A stretch of DNA of 64,000 bases from Gammaproteobacteria bacterium (GCA_004173475.1 SEBU01000003.1:310001-374000); one strand, 5' to 3'; counted from the stretch's first letter, positions 1 through 7,941 are shown. Notes: generated by a model from the letters alone, not told the origin. Made by a program: numbers and translations.

Positions 1-458
1 CAGACGCCGGGGTGTTTTTGATTTCTCCATTTGTGGGCCGTATTTTGGATTGGTACAAAACCAATACCGATAAAAAAGAATACACTGCTGAAGAAGATCC
101 AGGCGTAGTGTCGGTTCGTCGTATTTACAATTATTACAAACAAAACGGTTACAAGACTGTTGTGATGGGCGCAAGCTTCCGCAACATTGGAGAAATCGAA
201 GCCCTCGCTGGTTGCGACCGTTTAACTATCAGCCCTAACCTTCTCCAAGAACTCGAACAAGATCAAGGCAAACTGGAGCGCGTGCTGTCTCCTTCAAATC
301 CGGGTGAGAAGATTGCAAAGGTTATTGAGACTGAGCCAAGCTTCCGTTTTGGTATGAATCAAAATCAAATGGCTAATGACAAATTGGCTGAAGGTATTCG
401 CGGCTTTGTAAAAGATCAACTAAGCCTTGAAAAACTTCTTAAAGAGCTCGCTCTTTAA
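1..458 (+). CDS. tal: Transaldolase, 3' part (cut by window start)
   Basis: C-terminal 151 residues of a class I transaldolase, the pentose phosphate enzyme that moves a dihydroxyacetone unit from sedoheptulose-7-phosphate to glyceraldehyde-3-phosphate. The frame is open from base 3. The stretches [49 protein letters not shown] and [10 protein letters not shown] closely follow the E. coli TalB C-terminus. The Schiff-base lysine lies upstream of the window and cannot be checked. The family is about 315 residues, so roughly half the gene is present. It is followed 27 bases later by a TerB-domain gene on the same strand. Confidence 0.97.
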   Translation, partial: DAGVFLISPFVGRILDWYKTNTDKKEYTAEEDPGVVSVRRIYNYYKQNGYKTVVMGASFRNIGEIEALAGCDRLTISPNLLQELEQDQGKLERVLSPSNPGEKIAKVIETEPSFRFGMNQNQMANDKLAEGIRGFVKDQLSLEKLLKELAL

Positions 459-485
459 TCTGCTTAAGTTGAGAGTAGCTTAATT

Positions 486-950
486 TTGCTAAGTAAAATC
501 TCTGCGTTTTTTGAACGTCACCTGCAACCCGCAGGTGACGTTTCTGCCGCTTTATCCCATTCACAGAAGCAGTTAGCTATTGCAGCTTTGTTAATTGAAG
601 TCGCCATGGCAGACCATGTTTTTAGTGAAGGCGAAATGCTGTCACTACAGCATCATCTTAAACAAAAATTTACAATCACAGATGCGCAACTCGCGGAGCT
701 TATCGATTTAGCAAGAGACGAAAGTGCTGAAGCTACATCAATCCATCAATTCACAAGCCTGATACATCAACATTGCACACCGCAAGAAAAGTTTGAGTTA
801 TTGGTATCCATGTGGGAATTAGCGTTTGCTGATTTGGAGTTGAGCAAATACGAAGAATATGTAATTCGCAAAGTAGCTGATTTAATTTATGTATCCCACG
901 CGGAATTCGTGCGCGCCAAGTCAATTGCGAAAAGCAAAACACATACTTAA
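486..950 (+). CDS. TerB-domain protein
   Basis: 154-residue soluble protein with a TerB-like (tellurite-resistance protein B) helical fold over about residues 25-145. It shows the pattern AALLIEVAMADHVFSEGEM and a second similar helix LLVSMWELAFADLELSKYEE, where the acidic residues D43, E48, D136 and E140 region resemble the metal-binding positions of the family. The start is TTG, with a purine-rich GAGAG upstream. It lies 27 bases after the transaldolase gene and may be co-transcribed with it. It ends 28 bases before a convergent STAS gene. Stand-alone TerB proteins are common in gammaproteobacteria. Their function is poorly defined, and tellurite resistance should not be assumed. Confidence 0.85.
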   Translation: MLSKISAFFERHLQPAGDVSAALSHSQKQLAIAALLIEVAMADHVFSEGEMLSLQHHLKQKFTITDAQLAELIDLARDESAEATSIHQFTSLIHQHCTPQEKFELLVSMWELAFADLELSKYEEYVIRKVADLIYVSHAEFVRAKSIAKSKTHT

Positions 951-978
951 AAAAGCAAGGCGGGAAACAGCTAGCGGA

Positions 979-1461
979 TTAGGAATTTTCCAACATGGTG
1001 ACGAGATTTTTAAAGGTTTCGTGATTTTTTTCGTTAAGACCCATCAAAATCCTATGAGCTTCAAGCACTTTTTCCTTAACTTCGTGCTCATCACATTCAA
1101 TTGTTTTTAAACAGTTTTCAGGCGCAATATCCACGTTCAACTTGCTAACTATTTTAAAAATATCGGCAAATCCCATGGTGTCCAGAATTCGCTTAATACT
1201 GCTATTGGTAGCTAGTATTACAGGCATTACATTGCGTTTTTCCTGGGACAAAATTGAAATTTTTGCCATCAATCCGAGCGTGGTGCTATCAACCGCCTCA
1301 GCTTCTGACAAATCGAATAAAACTGAAGAAAAATTTGGTGAGATCAACATACTATCGATAAATTGATCGAAGGAAATACATAATGTAAGACGAACGTCCC
1401 CCGTCATCTTAATGATGTAAACCCCATCATGGTCTGCAACTAATATCTGACCGGGACGCAT
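979..1461 (-). CDS. hsbA: STAS-domain anti-sigma-factor antagonist, HsbA-like
   Basis: 160-residue cytoplasmic STAS-domain protein. Such proteins are switched by phosphorylation of a conserved serine and bind an anti-sigma factor or another partner. The core is FDLSEAEAVDSTTLGLMAKI, with D58-S59-T60 at the expected phospho-acceptor turn. A C-terminal extension of about 50 residues follows the STAS fold, as in Pseudomonas HsbA. The gene begins one base after the stop of the upstream PP2C response regulator, so the two are almost certainly co-translated. By analogy with HsbR/HsbA the regulator would dephosphorylate this protein. The symbol rests on domain architecture and gene pairing, not on an alignment. 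Confidence 0.85.
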   Translation of the reverse strand: MRPGQILVADHDGVYIIKMTGDVRLTLCISFDQFIDSMLISPNFSSVLFDLSEAEAVDSTTLGLMAKISILSQEKRNVMPVILATNSSIKRILDTMGFADIFKIVSKLNVDIAPENCLKTIECDEHEVKEKVLEAHRILMGLNEKNHETFKNLVTMLENS

Positions 1462-1462
1462 G

Positions 1463-2650
1463 TTACTTACCTCTCACAATCGTAAGGATGGCTATATCGT
1501 CAGGCGTTTCGCCATCATCCTTAACATGTAAAGTATTGCAGATGGATTCAAGGCTGCCAGTGGATTCGGCAACTTTTTGCAGCAATTCCGCTTCTTTATC
1601 CTGAATCGCATCTGATGGCAAAATTTCTAATACACCATCAGAAAAACAAGAGAGCGTAAAAACTTCAGGAAGCTGTAATTGATAGACATTCCATGTCACA
1701 TCTTTAAAAATTCCAACTGGTTTTCCTATACCGTCAAGGTAATGACATTCAGTCTGGGTCTTTAAAATAGGCATGGGTAAATGACCGGCCACGGAATAAT
1801 TCATTAATTGTGTGTGCGTATCAATCACACCTACAAAAAATGTTAAATGATGATTCAAACGTGTTTCTTTAATTTCTCTATTCACGGTCTGAAGCAATAA
1901 ATCTGAACCTGTAGTAAATGATTCTTCATCACCAAACAATCCTTCTTCACGCACCATTCGACTCACGAGGTGTTTTAGCCAAATAGTTACGAAGGCAGAC
2001 GAGGAGCCATGGCCTGATACATCAGCTAGATAAAAAGCGAGATAACGTTTTTTGACGTGGGCATAATCAACAAAATCGCCACTGAGAAATAATGAGGGAG
2101 CTATGTAATGAGAGACTTCGTAGTGGTCGCGGGTGACAAGCCGATTGGGCATTAAACGTTTTTGAACTTGTTTTCCTGCAAGCTGATCGCGCTCTAATAC
2201 TCGTAAACTCTCGCGCAATTCGTGGTTGGCAGACTCCAACTGTTCTCGGTAGCGCTGGTTTTCAATTAATAAACTTTTAATCTCAAGCGCTTTGTTAATT
2301 GCATGAACAAGGACTTCAATATCCAGGACAGGTTTAACCAAATAATCGCTCGCGCCTAAGCGTAGAGCCTGCACCACATCCGCTACGCTGCCCGCACCTG
2401 AAATAATAATCACTGGCAATTCGGGCTGAGCTTGCTTGATCTGCTTAAGCACATGTAAACCGTCTGCACCAGGCATACGCAAATCAGTGATTACTAAGTC
2501 TGGACCAAACTCCTTAATTGCACTACACAGTTGAGTTGCTTCACTCGCCTCATGCACGTTAAAACCACTATCAACAAGATAAGCGGCAATACTACGCCGA
2601 ACGAGCGAATCGTCATCGATGATGAGAAGCCTTTTGCGCTCATCTGTCAT
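1463..2650 (-). CDS. hsbR: Response regulator with PP2C (SpoIIE/RsbU) phosphatase domain, HsbR-like
   Basis: 395-residue regulator. Residues 8-125 are a receiver domain with acidic pocket DDD (11-14), acceptor D56 in VITDLRMPGADG and the conserved K of YLVKP. A coiled-coil linker covers about 130-165. A PP2C/SpoIIE-type phosphatase fills the rest, with metal-binding acids in LSGDFVDY, FYLADVSGHGSSS, SCFSDGVLE and the final DDIAIL. The gene sits upstream of and almost fused to the STAS gene, its probable substrate. Pseudomonas HsbR carries a further C-terminal HATPase (anti-sigma kinase) domain. This protein stops right after the PP2C domain, so the kinase arm is missing or encoded elsewhere. 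Confidence 0.9.
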   Translation of the reverse strand: MTDERKRLLIIDDDSLVRRSIAAYLVDSGFNVHEASEATQLCSAIKEFGPDLVITDLRMPGADGLHVLKQIKQAQPELPVIIISGAGSVADVVQALRLGASDYLVKPVLDIEVLVHAINKALEIKSLLIENQRYREQLESANHELRESLRVLERDQLAGKQVQKRLMPNRLVTRDHYEVSHYIAPSLFLSGDFVDYAHVKKRYLAFYLADVSGHGSSSAFVTIWLKHLVSRMVREEGLFGDEESFTTGSDLLLQTVNREIKETRLNHHLTFFVGVIDTHTQLMNYSVAGHLPMPILKTQTECHYLDGIGKPVGIFKDVTWNVYQLQLPEVFTLSCFSDGVLEILPSDAIQDKEAELLQKVAESTGSLESICNTLHVKDDGETPDDIAILTIVRGK

Positions 2651-2861
2651 CTGAATTTATCTCATCTGTGGTTGAAGGGGCCATCTTTTAAAGGCGCATA
2701 ACACTACTCTTTCGTCACCTAACTCGCAAGTCATAATTAGCGGATTTATTTTATCAAAACCTACTTATATCTAACCTGAACAAATCTAATTGATCTTTAT
2801 TAAATTCGGTTAAGCGAGACGCCAAGTTTCACCAATGCAATTGATTTTTATAGCTCTGTGC

Positions 2862-2897
2862 TACACTTCATCTGAGTCACAGGCATTATGAAGTGTA
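2862..2897. repeat. Perfect 10-bp inverted repeat upstream of a PilZ gene
   Basis: TACACTTCAT (2862-2871) and its exact complement ATGAAGTGTA (2888-2897) are separated by 16 bases. The repeat lies in the 283-base divergent region between the HsbR-like gene and the PilZ gene, ending 36 bases before the PilZ start codon. It could be an operator for a dimeric regulator or a hairpin in the PilZ leader. No T-run follows, so a terminator is unlikely. Confidence 0.6.
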
Positions 2898-2933
2898 CTA
2901 TCAAAGCCGATAAAAATGCTTAGAGGGTAAAAT

Positions 2934-3242
2934 ATGAGTTCAATCGATAAAGGCTTCAGTGAAAAACGCGACTTTATCCGCATGAAAATAAGTGCGCCAT
3001 TGAACGCGAAGCTCTCACACGATGAGGGTGTAATTGAAGGCCTATGCAGAGACTTAAGCGGCGGAGGTATGCAAGTCGAAACACGAACCCACATAGCACT
3101 CGGAACAGAATTAGTTGTTGAGATATCTTCTGATCACGGTCATAACCCTACATTGCATGCGAGAGTCAAGGTCGCCAGAACAAGTGGAACTCAGGACACA
3201 GGGTTTCTACTTGGATTGGAAATTATCGAAGTGTTGAAATAA
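2934..3242 (+). CDS. Single-domain PilZ protein (c-di-GMP binding)
   Basis: 102-residue stand-alone PilZ domain. PilZ domains bind cyclic-di-GMP and act as effectors of motility, exopolysaccharide or biofilm control. Both signature motifs are visible: the N-terminal arginine cluster in EKRDFIRMKISAP and the DxSxxG motif in CRDLSGGGMQVET, followed by beta strands ending in GLEIIEV. A GAGGG ribosome binding site precedes the ATG. It is divergent from the HsbR/HsbA-like pair. Since PP2C/STAS systems often feed c-di-GMP circuits, a functional link is plausible but inferred only from position. A second PilZ protein occurs at 32915-33181. Confidence 0.9.
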   Translation: MSSIDKGFSEKRDFIRMKISAPLNAKLSHDEGVIEGLCRDLSGGGMQVETRTHIALGTELVVEISSDHGHNPTLHARVKVARTSGTQDTGFLLGLEIIEVLK

Positions 3243-3271
3243 AAACACAGCTTCAAAAGTCAGTACTCGGG

Positions 3272-4057
3272 TTAGAGACTCGAGTCTGAATCTTCCTCTT
3301 CGTCATCCCCAAAGCTGTCTTCGACCTTTCCATTTTTTATAACAAAATTCCGATGCTGCAGATAAGCCTCGCGAAAGAATACATACTTATCGCCAGTTAT
3401 ATTTTTCTCTAGCGGCATCAGACTCTCACGTAAATTCAAAACAGAAAGTGCACTTAAGGTGTTTCGTGTCGAAACATCGTCAATATATGATTTAGGATCA
3501 GAATACCAATCTGCCGGAAGTGCACTTGTGTCTCGCAAATTACTCGGGCCGAGAAGCGGCAATACAACATAAGGACCTGAACCAACCCCCCACACCGCGA
3601 GCGTTTGTCCAAAATCTTCTTTATCGGTTCGCTTCAGATTCATGTACTGCGCGACATCCAAAATCCCAGCCAATCCTAAAGTAGAATTCACCAATAAACG
3701 ACCTGTATCATGACCAGCGCTTCGAAGATTTCCCTGCAGAATTCCGTTGAGAGCGCTTGGTATTTCCATAATGTTAGAGAGTGCATTATCAACACCTCGG
3801 CGGAAAAATTTAGGGGTAACATGTATGTAAATATTCGTCACAGGCTTTAAAAAATATTTGTCCGCGCCTTCATTAAAACTAAACATCGAACGGTTAAATT
3901 TTTCCCAGGGATCGACTGACGATTCAACCGCCGCTGATGTCTCGACAGGTGGCGCTGATAAGTCCGGACTTTGCTCATCAGCGGAATAGGCGATATTCGC
4001 AAAAAGAAAAATGGATGCTAACGAAATTTTTGCGAGGGACATTTTATTTGCGCTCAT
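3272..4057 (-). CDS. mlaA: MlaA/VacJ outer-membrane phospholipid-removal protein
   Basis: 261-residue MlaA (VacJ) family protein, the outer-membrane component that extracts surface phospholipids and passes them to periplasmic MlaC. Diagnostic segments are DPWEKFNRSMFSFNEGADKYFLKP, GRLLVNSTLGLAGILDVA, EDFGQTLAVWGVGSGPYVVLPLLGPSNLRD and the YSDPKSYIDD region. The signal peptide looks like a type I sequence ending near AYSA at about residue 25. No lipobox cysteine is visible, although E. coli MlaA is a lipoprotein. The protein ends in an acidic tail, DDEEEDSDSSL. No other mla genes lie nearby. An alternative start at M6 is possible. Confidence 0.95.
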   Translation of the reverse strand: MSANKMSLAKISLASIFLFANIAYSADEQSPDLSAPPVETSAAVESSVDPWEKFNRSMFSFNEGADKYFLKPVTNIYIHVTPKFFRRGVDNALSNIMEIPSALNGILQGNLRSAGHDTGRLLVNSTLGLAGILDVAQYMNLKRTDKEDFGQTLAVWGVGSGPYVVLPLLGPSNLRDTSALPADWYSDPKSYIDDVSTRNTLSALSVLNLRESLMPLEKNITGDKYVFFREAYLQHRNFVIKNGKVEDSFGDDEEEDSDSSL

Positions 4058-4323
4058 TGATGCACCAAAAGGCAGATTAATATCTAAATAAATGAAGGTA
4101 ATACACTTTATCTGGCGTTTTACCGAAGTCCAGAAGGGTACACCAAATTGGATAACCGTGGGACTATTTGGAGAAGGACTAGCACATAAGCCCGGCTATT
4201 ATAAAAGCTTCAGGCGAGACCATAAGTGACAATTGTAATTGATAAAAGTTTACATGTGGCAGGATAGACAGCTCAACACCAAAATTACGGAAACATTCCC
4301 CTTTGAATCCAATAAACTTCAAC

Positions 4324-4791
4324 TCATTTATTCATGCATTCAAATCGCATCGAAAGCTCAAGCTTACCTTTCTCTGCTACGTGATAATTTTCTCCAGAAA
4401 CTGAAAAACCCGTTTCACATTTTTCCATCGCTTTAGAAAGCAATTGGGTTCGCGCGCTTGTTAATTCGGACCACTGAGTCGCCTTAATACTTAGGAGAAA
4501 GCTTTTTGTAACCACTTTTTCTGATTTATTTTGTTCAGCATTTTTTTCGCTCGCAGGACTTTTTTCCTTGCTACCACCTTCTTTACTAGTCTCCAGAACT
4601 GCCCCCTCCTCGTCCTTTTTAAAAGCTTTGTGTAAAAAGCCGTTAAGCCCTTTATCAGTATAATCGCAGTCTGGTTGATTCATATTCATGGATGCCGCAG
4701 CATCAACAGCTGCCTCACAACTTTTATCATTTTGCGCGTATGCCCCAGCACTCAAAAACAAAATGATTGCTAAAGAATGTTGTAATTTCAT
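4324..4791 (-). CDS. Small exported protein of unknown function
   Basis: 155-residue protein with a clear N-terminal signal peptide (MKLQHSLAIILFLSAGAYA, cleavage about residue 19), so probably periplasmic. The mature part begins with a Cys-containing segment (SCEAAVDAAASMN, then PDCDYTDKGLNGFLHKAF). A low-complexity Lys/Glu/Ser linker follows at about 65-95. The C-terminal alpha/beta segment has cysteines at MEKCETGFSV and FECMNK. Four cysteines could form two disulfides. I do not recognise the family. The gene lies downstream of the porin on the same strand but is separated from it by a strong terminator, so it probably has its own promoter or depends on read-through. Confidence 0.7.
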   Translation of the reverse strand: MKLQHSLAIILFLSAGAYAQNDKSCEAAVDAAASMNMNQPDCDYTDKGLNGFLHKAFKKDEEGAVLETSKEGGSKEKSPASEKNAEQNKSEKVVTKSFLLSIKATQWSELTSARTQLLSKAMEKCETGFSVSGENYHVAEKGKLELSMRFECMNK

Positions 4792-4818
4792 TTTAAACTC
4801 CGTATATCTGAACCAATA

Positions 4819-4847
4819 AAAAAGGGGAACAAAATGTTCCCCTTTTT
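4819..4847 (-). terminator. Rho-independent terminator of the porin gene
   Basis: Hairpin with arms AAGGGGAACA and TGTTCCCCTT around a 3-base loop, flanked by A and T runs on both sides. It lies 15 bases beyond the porin stop codon on the minus strand, giving a U-tract there. Its symmetry could also let it work in the other direction. Confidence 0.9.
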
Positions 4848-4861
4848 CTATCTTGGGATGA

Positions 4862-5800
4862 TTAGAATTTTAAATCAATACCAACACCAATCCATTGATC
4901 ATCCTGCAACTCAAAAGAATCTTCTTCATATTTCTCTTGAGTGTAATAACCAAATAGAGTGGTATTTTTAGACAGCGAGTAATCAAAGCCTACGCTTAGC
5001 TGATCTCTATCAGCATCTCCGAGGTCATCATCAAGCGACATGTTGCCATATTGCGCTTTTAACGCAAATTTGTCCGTAGCATTAAATTTCGCAGAAACCA
5101 CTAAACCATCAACATCATCGTCTGTATCATCGCTAGCTTTTTCATACAAAGCGCCTAATTGGAACGCGCCAATAGTATAGCGACCGACCAAACGAACTAT
5201 GTCAGCTTCTTGAAAACTTACGTCTTGCTCGCCTGCAACTGCTAAGTACAAACTTGGGGTAGTGTAAGTTAAAGAAATAGCAGTACCATCATCATTCTCA
5301 GCATTTTCGGCAGCTACAGCTGCTACGTTTATAGCAAATGCACCCCATGCGGCAGGAGTAGTGTATTGAACTATGTTGTTAGCACGAGTCTCGCCATTAA
5401 CTACATAGTTAATATCACCTTCCAAGTCATTAAACAGGTCAATTTTTTCTTGAGCGGTTTTAGTTGGAGTGTCAAATTTACCAGCAATAATAGTACCTAC
5501 TGACCCTTGCAAACCCACGAAAATATTACGTTGAGTAAAAGTTTGGTTTGTGCTTCCACCAGCACCGTCATCTACTTCCGTTTGATATTCAAATTGATAG
5601 ATTGCTTTGAGGTCAGAATTTATTTCTTCACTGCCTTTTACACCAATGCGAGAAGCATTGCTAACTACTTCCAATTGATCTTCGTCTGCTTCTTCAGCCG
5701 ACTGAATTGATACGTTAGCTTTACCATAAACAGTAACATCTGCAAATGCAGCAGCTGGTAAAAGAGAAGCGATTAATAAAGGTAATAAAGCTTTTTTCAT
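4862..5800 (-). CDS. General diffusion porin (Gram-negative porin family)
   Basis: 312-residue outer-membrane beta-barrel porin of the OmpC/porin_4 type. The signal peptide MKKALLPLLIASLLPAAAFA is followed by the typical first strand DVTVYGKANVSIQ. Internal motifs are SRIGVKGSEEINSDLKAIYQFEYQ and RNIFVGLQGSVGTIIAGKFDTPTK (loop 3 constriction region). The chain ends in aromatic Phe (GIGIDLKF), the usual BAM recognition signature. The sequence is rich in Asp/Glu in the loops, suggesting a cation-leaning pore. The ATG has a GGGGATAA purine stretch upstream. It is transcribed alone, followed by a strong terminator and preceded by a 458-base intergenic region shared with the divergent bufferin operon. 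Confidence 0.95.
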   Translation of the reverse strand: MKKALLPLLIASLLPAAAFADVTVYGKANVSIQSAEEADEDQLEVVSNASRIGVKGSEEINSDLKAIYQFEYQTEVDDGAGGSTNQTFTQRNIFVGLQGSVGTIIAGKFDTPTKTAQEKIDLFNDLEGDINYVVNGETRANNIVQYTTPAAWGAFAINVAAVAAENAENDDGTAISLTYTTPSLYLAVAGEQDVSFQEADIVRLVGRYTIGAFQLGALYEKASDDTDDDVDGLVVSAKFNATDKFALKAQYGNMSLDDDLGDADRDQLSVGFDYSLSKNTTLFGYYTQEKYEEDSFELQDDQWIGVGIDLKF

Positions 5801-6204
5801 GAGGTTATCCCCTAGGATTTTAATAGTGTGTCATACATAAAAACTACTGGCGCGACGCTTAGGCATTTGTAGCTTTCTGGCGCGCATTATGTTTTGACTA
5901 TATTGCAGTTGTATTACATTGCTAAAGAGCGGGCGGATTCTCGCAATAAACCGGCAACAATACAAAGAGTTATTTTGAAATAAGTGCGTACGTTATCAAT
6001 AACGATTGTATATAGGTCGCAAATATTCGCCGGATTGAGCGTTTTTTGTTCATTTTATTTGCTATCCACCCACCTTATCTAAATTGTTTTGTGATCTGAT
6101 AATTAGGAGCCGAACGGCAACAATAAAAAAATTCGTTAAAAATTAATATTTCTTTGTAACAAAATATAAACCTGTACATCTACCATAAGAGTTGAGGAAA
6201 CCTA
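5801..6204. other. Intergenic region between porin and bufferin operon
   Basis: AT-rich 404-base stretch with no convincing gene. It must hold the divergent promoters of the porin and the buf operon. CTGGCGCG occurs twice (about 5848 and 5878), and GGCAACAATA-like blocks occur near 5952 and 6114. No recognisable regulator box could be assigned with confidence. Confidence 0.5.
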
Positions 6205-6243
6205 ATGGTCACTTCAACCTACCACAACTACTTATATTACTAA
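6205..6243 (+). CDS. Candidate 12-residue leader peptide of the bufferin operon
   Basis: Short reading frame encoding MVTSTYHNYLYY, then TAA. It is preceded by TTGAGGAAACCTA, a good Shine-Dalgarno (GAGG) at about 7 bases spacing. The peptide is unusually rich in tyrosine (4 of 12) and ends 15 bases before the bufA ATG, whose own GGAG site lies just after the TAA. Ribosomes translating the leader would approach or cover the bufA ribosome binding site, so translational coupling or attenuation is possible. No hairpin was clearly identified around it. A chance ORF cannot be excluded. Confidence 0.4.
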   Translation: MVTSTYHNYLYY

Positions 6244-6258
6244 TGGAGATTTACAGAA

Positions 6259-6522
6259 ATGAAAAAAATGACTACTTCTGCACTCGTTTTTGCTGCTGCT
6301 TCTTTGTTCGCGTCTGGTGCTGCTCTTGCAGATGACAAGCCAACATCAAGTGAAGGGGCCGTAAAATGCAGCGGCGCTAATGCTTGTAAAGGTCACTCAG
6401 CGTGTAAAACTGCAACCAATGCATGCAAAGGTCAAAACAGCTGTAAAGGTAAAGGCTTTACTGAAACTACTGCGAAAGATTGTGCCGCCAAAGGTGGTAA
6501 AGAAATGAAAGACGCGAAGTAA
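6259..6522 (+). CDS. bufA: Bufferin-type Cys-rich RiPP metallophore precursor
   Basis: 87-residue precursor of a periplasmic bufferin, a ribosomally made, post-translationally modified peptide that sequesters metal (copper in characterised cases). A Sec signal peptide runs to about residue 24 (ASGAALA, then DDKP). The mature part has six cysteines at 37, 43, 49, 56, 62 and 75, with the repeated motif NACKGHSAC / NACKGQNSC and then KGKGF. Known MNIO enzymes convert such cysteines to thiooxazoles. The downstream maturase, DoxX and BufC genes confirm the assignment. The pattern fits the BufA2-like rather than the DUF2282 (BufA1) type; this is judged by eye. The ribosome binding site is GGAG, 9 bases before ATG. 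Confidence 0.9.
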   Translation: MKKMTTSALVFAAASLFASGAALADDKPTSSEGAVKCSGANACKGHSACKTATNACKGQNSCKGKGFTETTAKDCAAKGGKEMKDAK

Positions 6523-6540
6523 TCGGTCAAGTAACTTTGG

Positions 6541-6571
6541 AGGCTGTGCAAGCACTCGATCTTCACAGCCT
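6541..6571 (+). other. Intercistronic hairpin between bufA and bufB
   Basis: AGGCTGTG (6541-6548) pairs with CACAGCCT (6564-6571), followed by TTTACTTCTTT. It lies 18 bases after the bufA stop and 38 before the bufB start. A leaky terminator or an RNA-stabilising hairpin here would give more precursor than maturase, a common arrangement in RiPP operons. Its role is inferred. Confidence 0.6.
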
Positions 6572-6609
6572 TTTACTTCTTTAATTTTGTGTGACATTTG
6601 GATAGCACC

Positions 6610-7473
6610 ATGACCGTCGAAAATCTTCTGCAGCCACATCTCGGTTTTGGACTCGGTTTACGTAGCGAACATTATCTCGATCTAATTAAGGGAGATCACC
6701 CATTAGACTGGCTTGAAATCTTGAGTGAAAACTACATGATTGCAGGCGGCAAACCGCTTTATTATTTGGATAAAATTTGCGAGCGATATCCTGTTGTTAT
6801 GCACGGAGTGTCACTTTCTATCGGCAGTGTCGATCCACTTAATCAAAATTATTTAAACGATTTAAAAAAACTTGCTCAGCGTGTAAAACCGAAATGGATT
6901 TCCGATCATCTCTGCTGGACAGGAATAGAAGGTGTTAACCTGCATGATCTGATGCCACTTCCCTATACAGAAGAGGCTTTGCACCACTTAACCGAACGCA
7001 TTAGCAAAGTTCAGGATTTTTTAGGCCGGCGCATTCTATTAGAGAATGTGTCTAGCTACCTCACCTATCAACATTCAACTATTTCAGAATGGGAGTTCTT
7101 GGCCGCAGTCGCAAAACAAGCTGACTGTTTAATTTTACTCGACATAAATAATATTCAGGTAAGCGCTCATAATCATGGTTTCGATCCTCTTACTTATCTA
7201 ACCGCAATGCCAGTAGAGCGAATTCAACAAATTCATCTTGCCGGCCATTTAAATAAAGGTGAGTACAGCATTGATACCCACGACCACGAAATTATTGAAT
7301 CCGTATGGAACCTCTACGCTGAAAGCGTGCGCCGCTTCGGCGCCGTTAGCACAATGATTGAGCGTGACGAAGATATTCCACCACTCGATACATTGTTAAA
7401 TGAATTACGAAAAGCTCGCGAGGTATGTGACCGCACTTTGGCAGAATCAAAACAAAATCTTATCTACGCTTAA
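6610..7473 (+). CDS. bufB: MNIO-family bufferin maturase (DUF692)
   Basis: 287-residue multinuclear non-heme iron oxidase with a TIM-barrel fold (former DUF692), predicted to modify the cysteines of the bufA product. Candidate iron ligands are visible: VMHGVSLSIG (His), RILLENVSSYL (Glu), LLLDINNIQVSAHNHGF (Asp/Asn and His), IHLAGH (His), DTHDHE (Asp, His) and MIERDEDIP (Glu). The N-terminal GFGLGLRSEHY is typical of the family. I chose ATG 6610; a TTG at 6598 would add four residues. Neither has a strong ribosome binding site, which may keep enzyme levels low relative to precursor. It is cytosolic and needs the BufC partner for precursor delivery. Confidence 0.95.
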   Translation: MTVENLLQPHLGFGLGLRSEHYLDLIKGDHPLDWLEILSENYMIAGGKPLYYLDKICERYPVVMHGVSLSIGSVDPLNQNYLNDLKKLAQRVKPKWISDHLCWTGIEGVNLHDLMPLPYTEEALHHLTERISKVQDFLGRRILLENVSSYLTYQHSTISEWEFLAAVAKQADCLILLDINNIQVSAHNHGFDPLTYLTAMPVERIQQIHLAGHLNKGEYSIDTHDHEIIESVWNLYAESVRRFGAVSTMIERDEDIPPLDTLLNELRKAREVCDRTLAESKQNLIYA

Positions 7474-7941
7474 ATGGACGAAAATATCATGAAGAATTTA
7501 TACGTAAATGCGTTAAATGTTACCTTGGGCTGGCCAGAGCGAGTGGCTTCATACATTCAATGGTTAGGCCCATTGTTTGCGCGCATTGTCGTAGGGGAAA
7601 TATTTTTAGTTTCGGGTTGGGGCAAGTTACAAACCCTTGAGCAAGTTACAGAAAACTTTGTCAGTTGGGGAATACCTTTTCCGCACATACTTACACCATT
7701 TACATCAGGTGCAGAATTTATATGCGGAATTTTATTGATAGTAGGATTATTTACACGAATCTCCAGCGGTGTGCTTGGAGTAATCATGATCGTAGCGATT
7801 AAAAGTGCGCTATGGGATCAGGTAGATTCACTCGACACATTACTCGGGTTCTCTGAAACCGCGTACCTTGCCATTTTCCTTTGGCTGGCCATCGCGGGAG
7901 CCGGAAAAATCTCCATTGATTATTGGTTAACGAAAAAATGA
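7474..7941 (+). CDS. DoxX-family membrane protein of the bufferin operon
   Basis: 155-residue integral membrane protein with four predicted helices. The DoxX signature is ARIVVGEIFLVSGWGKLQ, then SGAEFICGILLIVGLFTRISSGVLGVIMIVAI and a C-terminal helix AYLAIFLWLAIAGAGKISID. DoxX proteins are recurrent partners of MNIO/BufC cassettes (HvfD in Haemophilus-type operons), probably in redox or transport steps, though the exact role is unproven. The ATG follows the bufB stop directly; an internal ATG at 7489 is an alternative. The stop overlaps the bufC start as ATGA, indicating translational coupling. Confidence 0.93.
   Translation: MDENIMKNLYVNALNVTLGWPERVASYIQWLGPLFARIVVGEIFLVSGWGKLQTLEQVTENFVSWGIPFPHILTPFTSGAEFICGILLIVGLFTRISSGVLGVIMIVAIKSALWDQVDSLDTLLGFSETAYLAIFLWLAIAGAGKISIDYWLTKK

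Noticed and set aside
4239-4436. 65-codon plus-strand frame
   Set aside because: Overlaps the small exported gene in antisense and lacks start signals.
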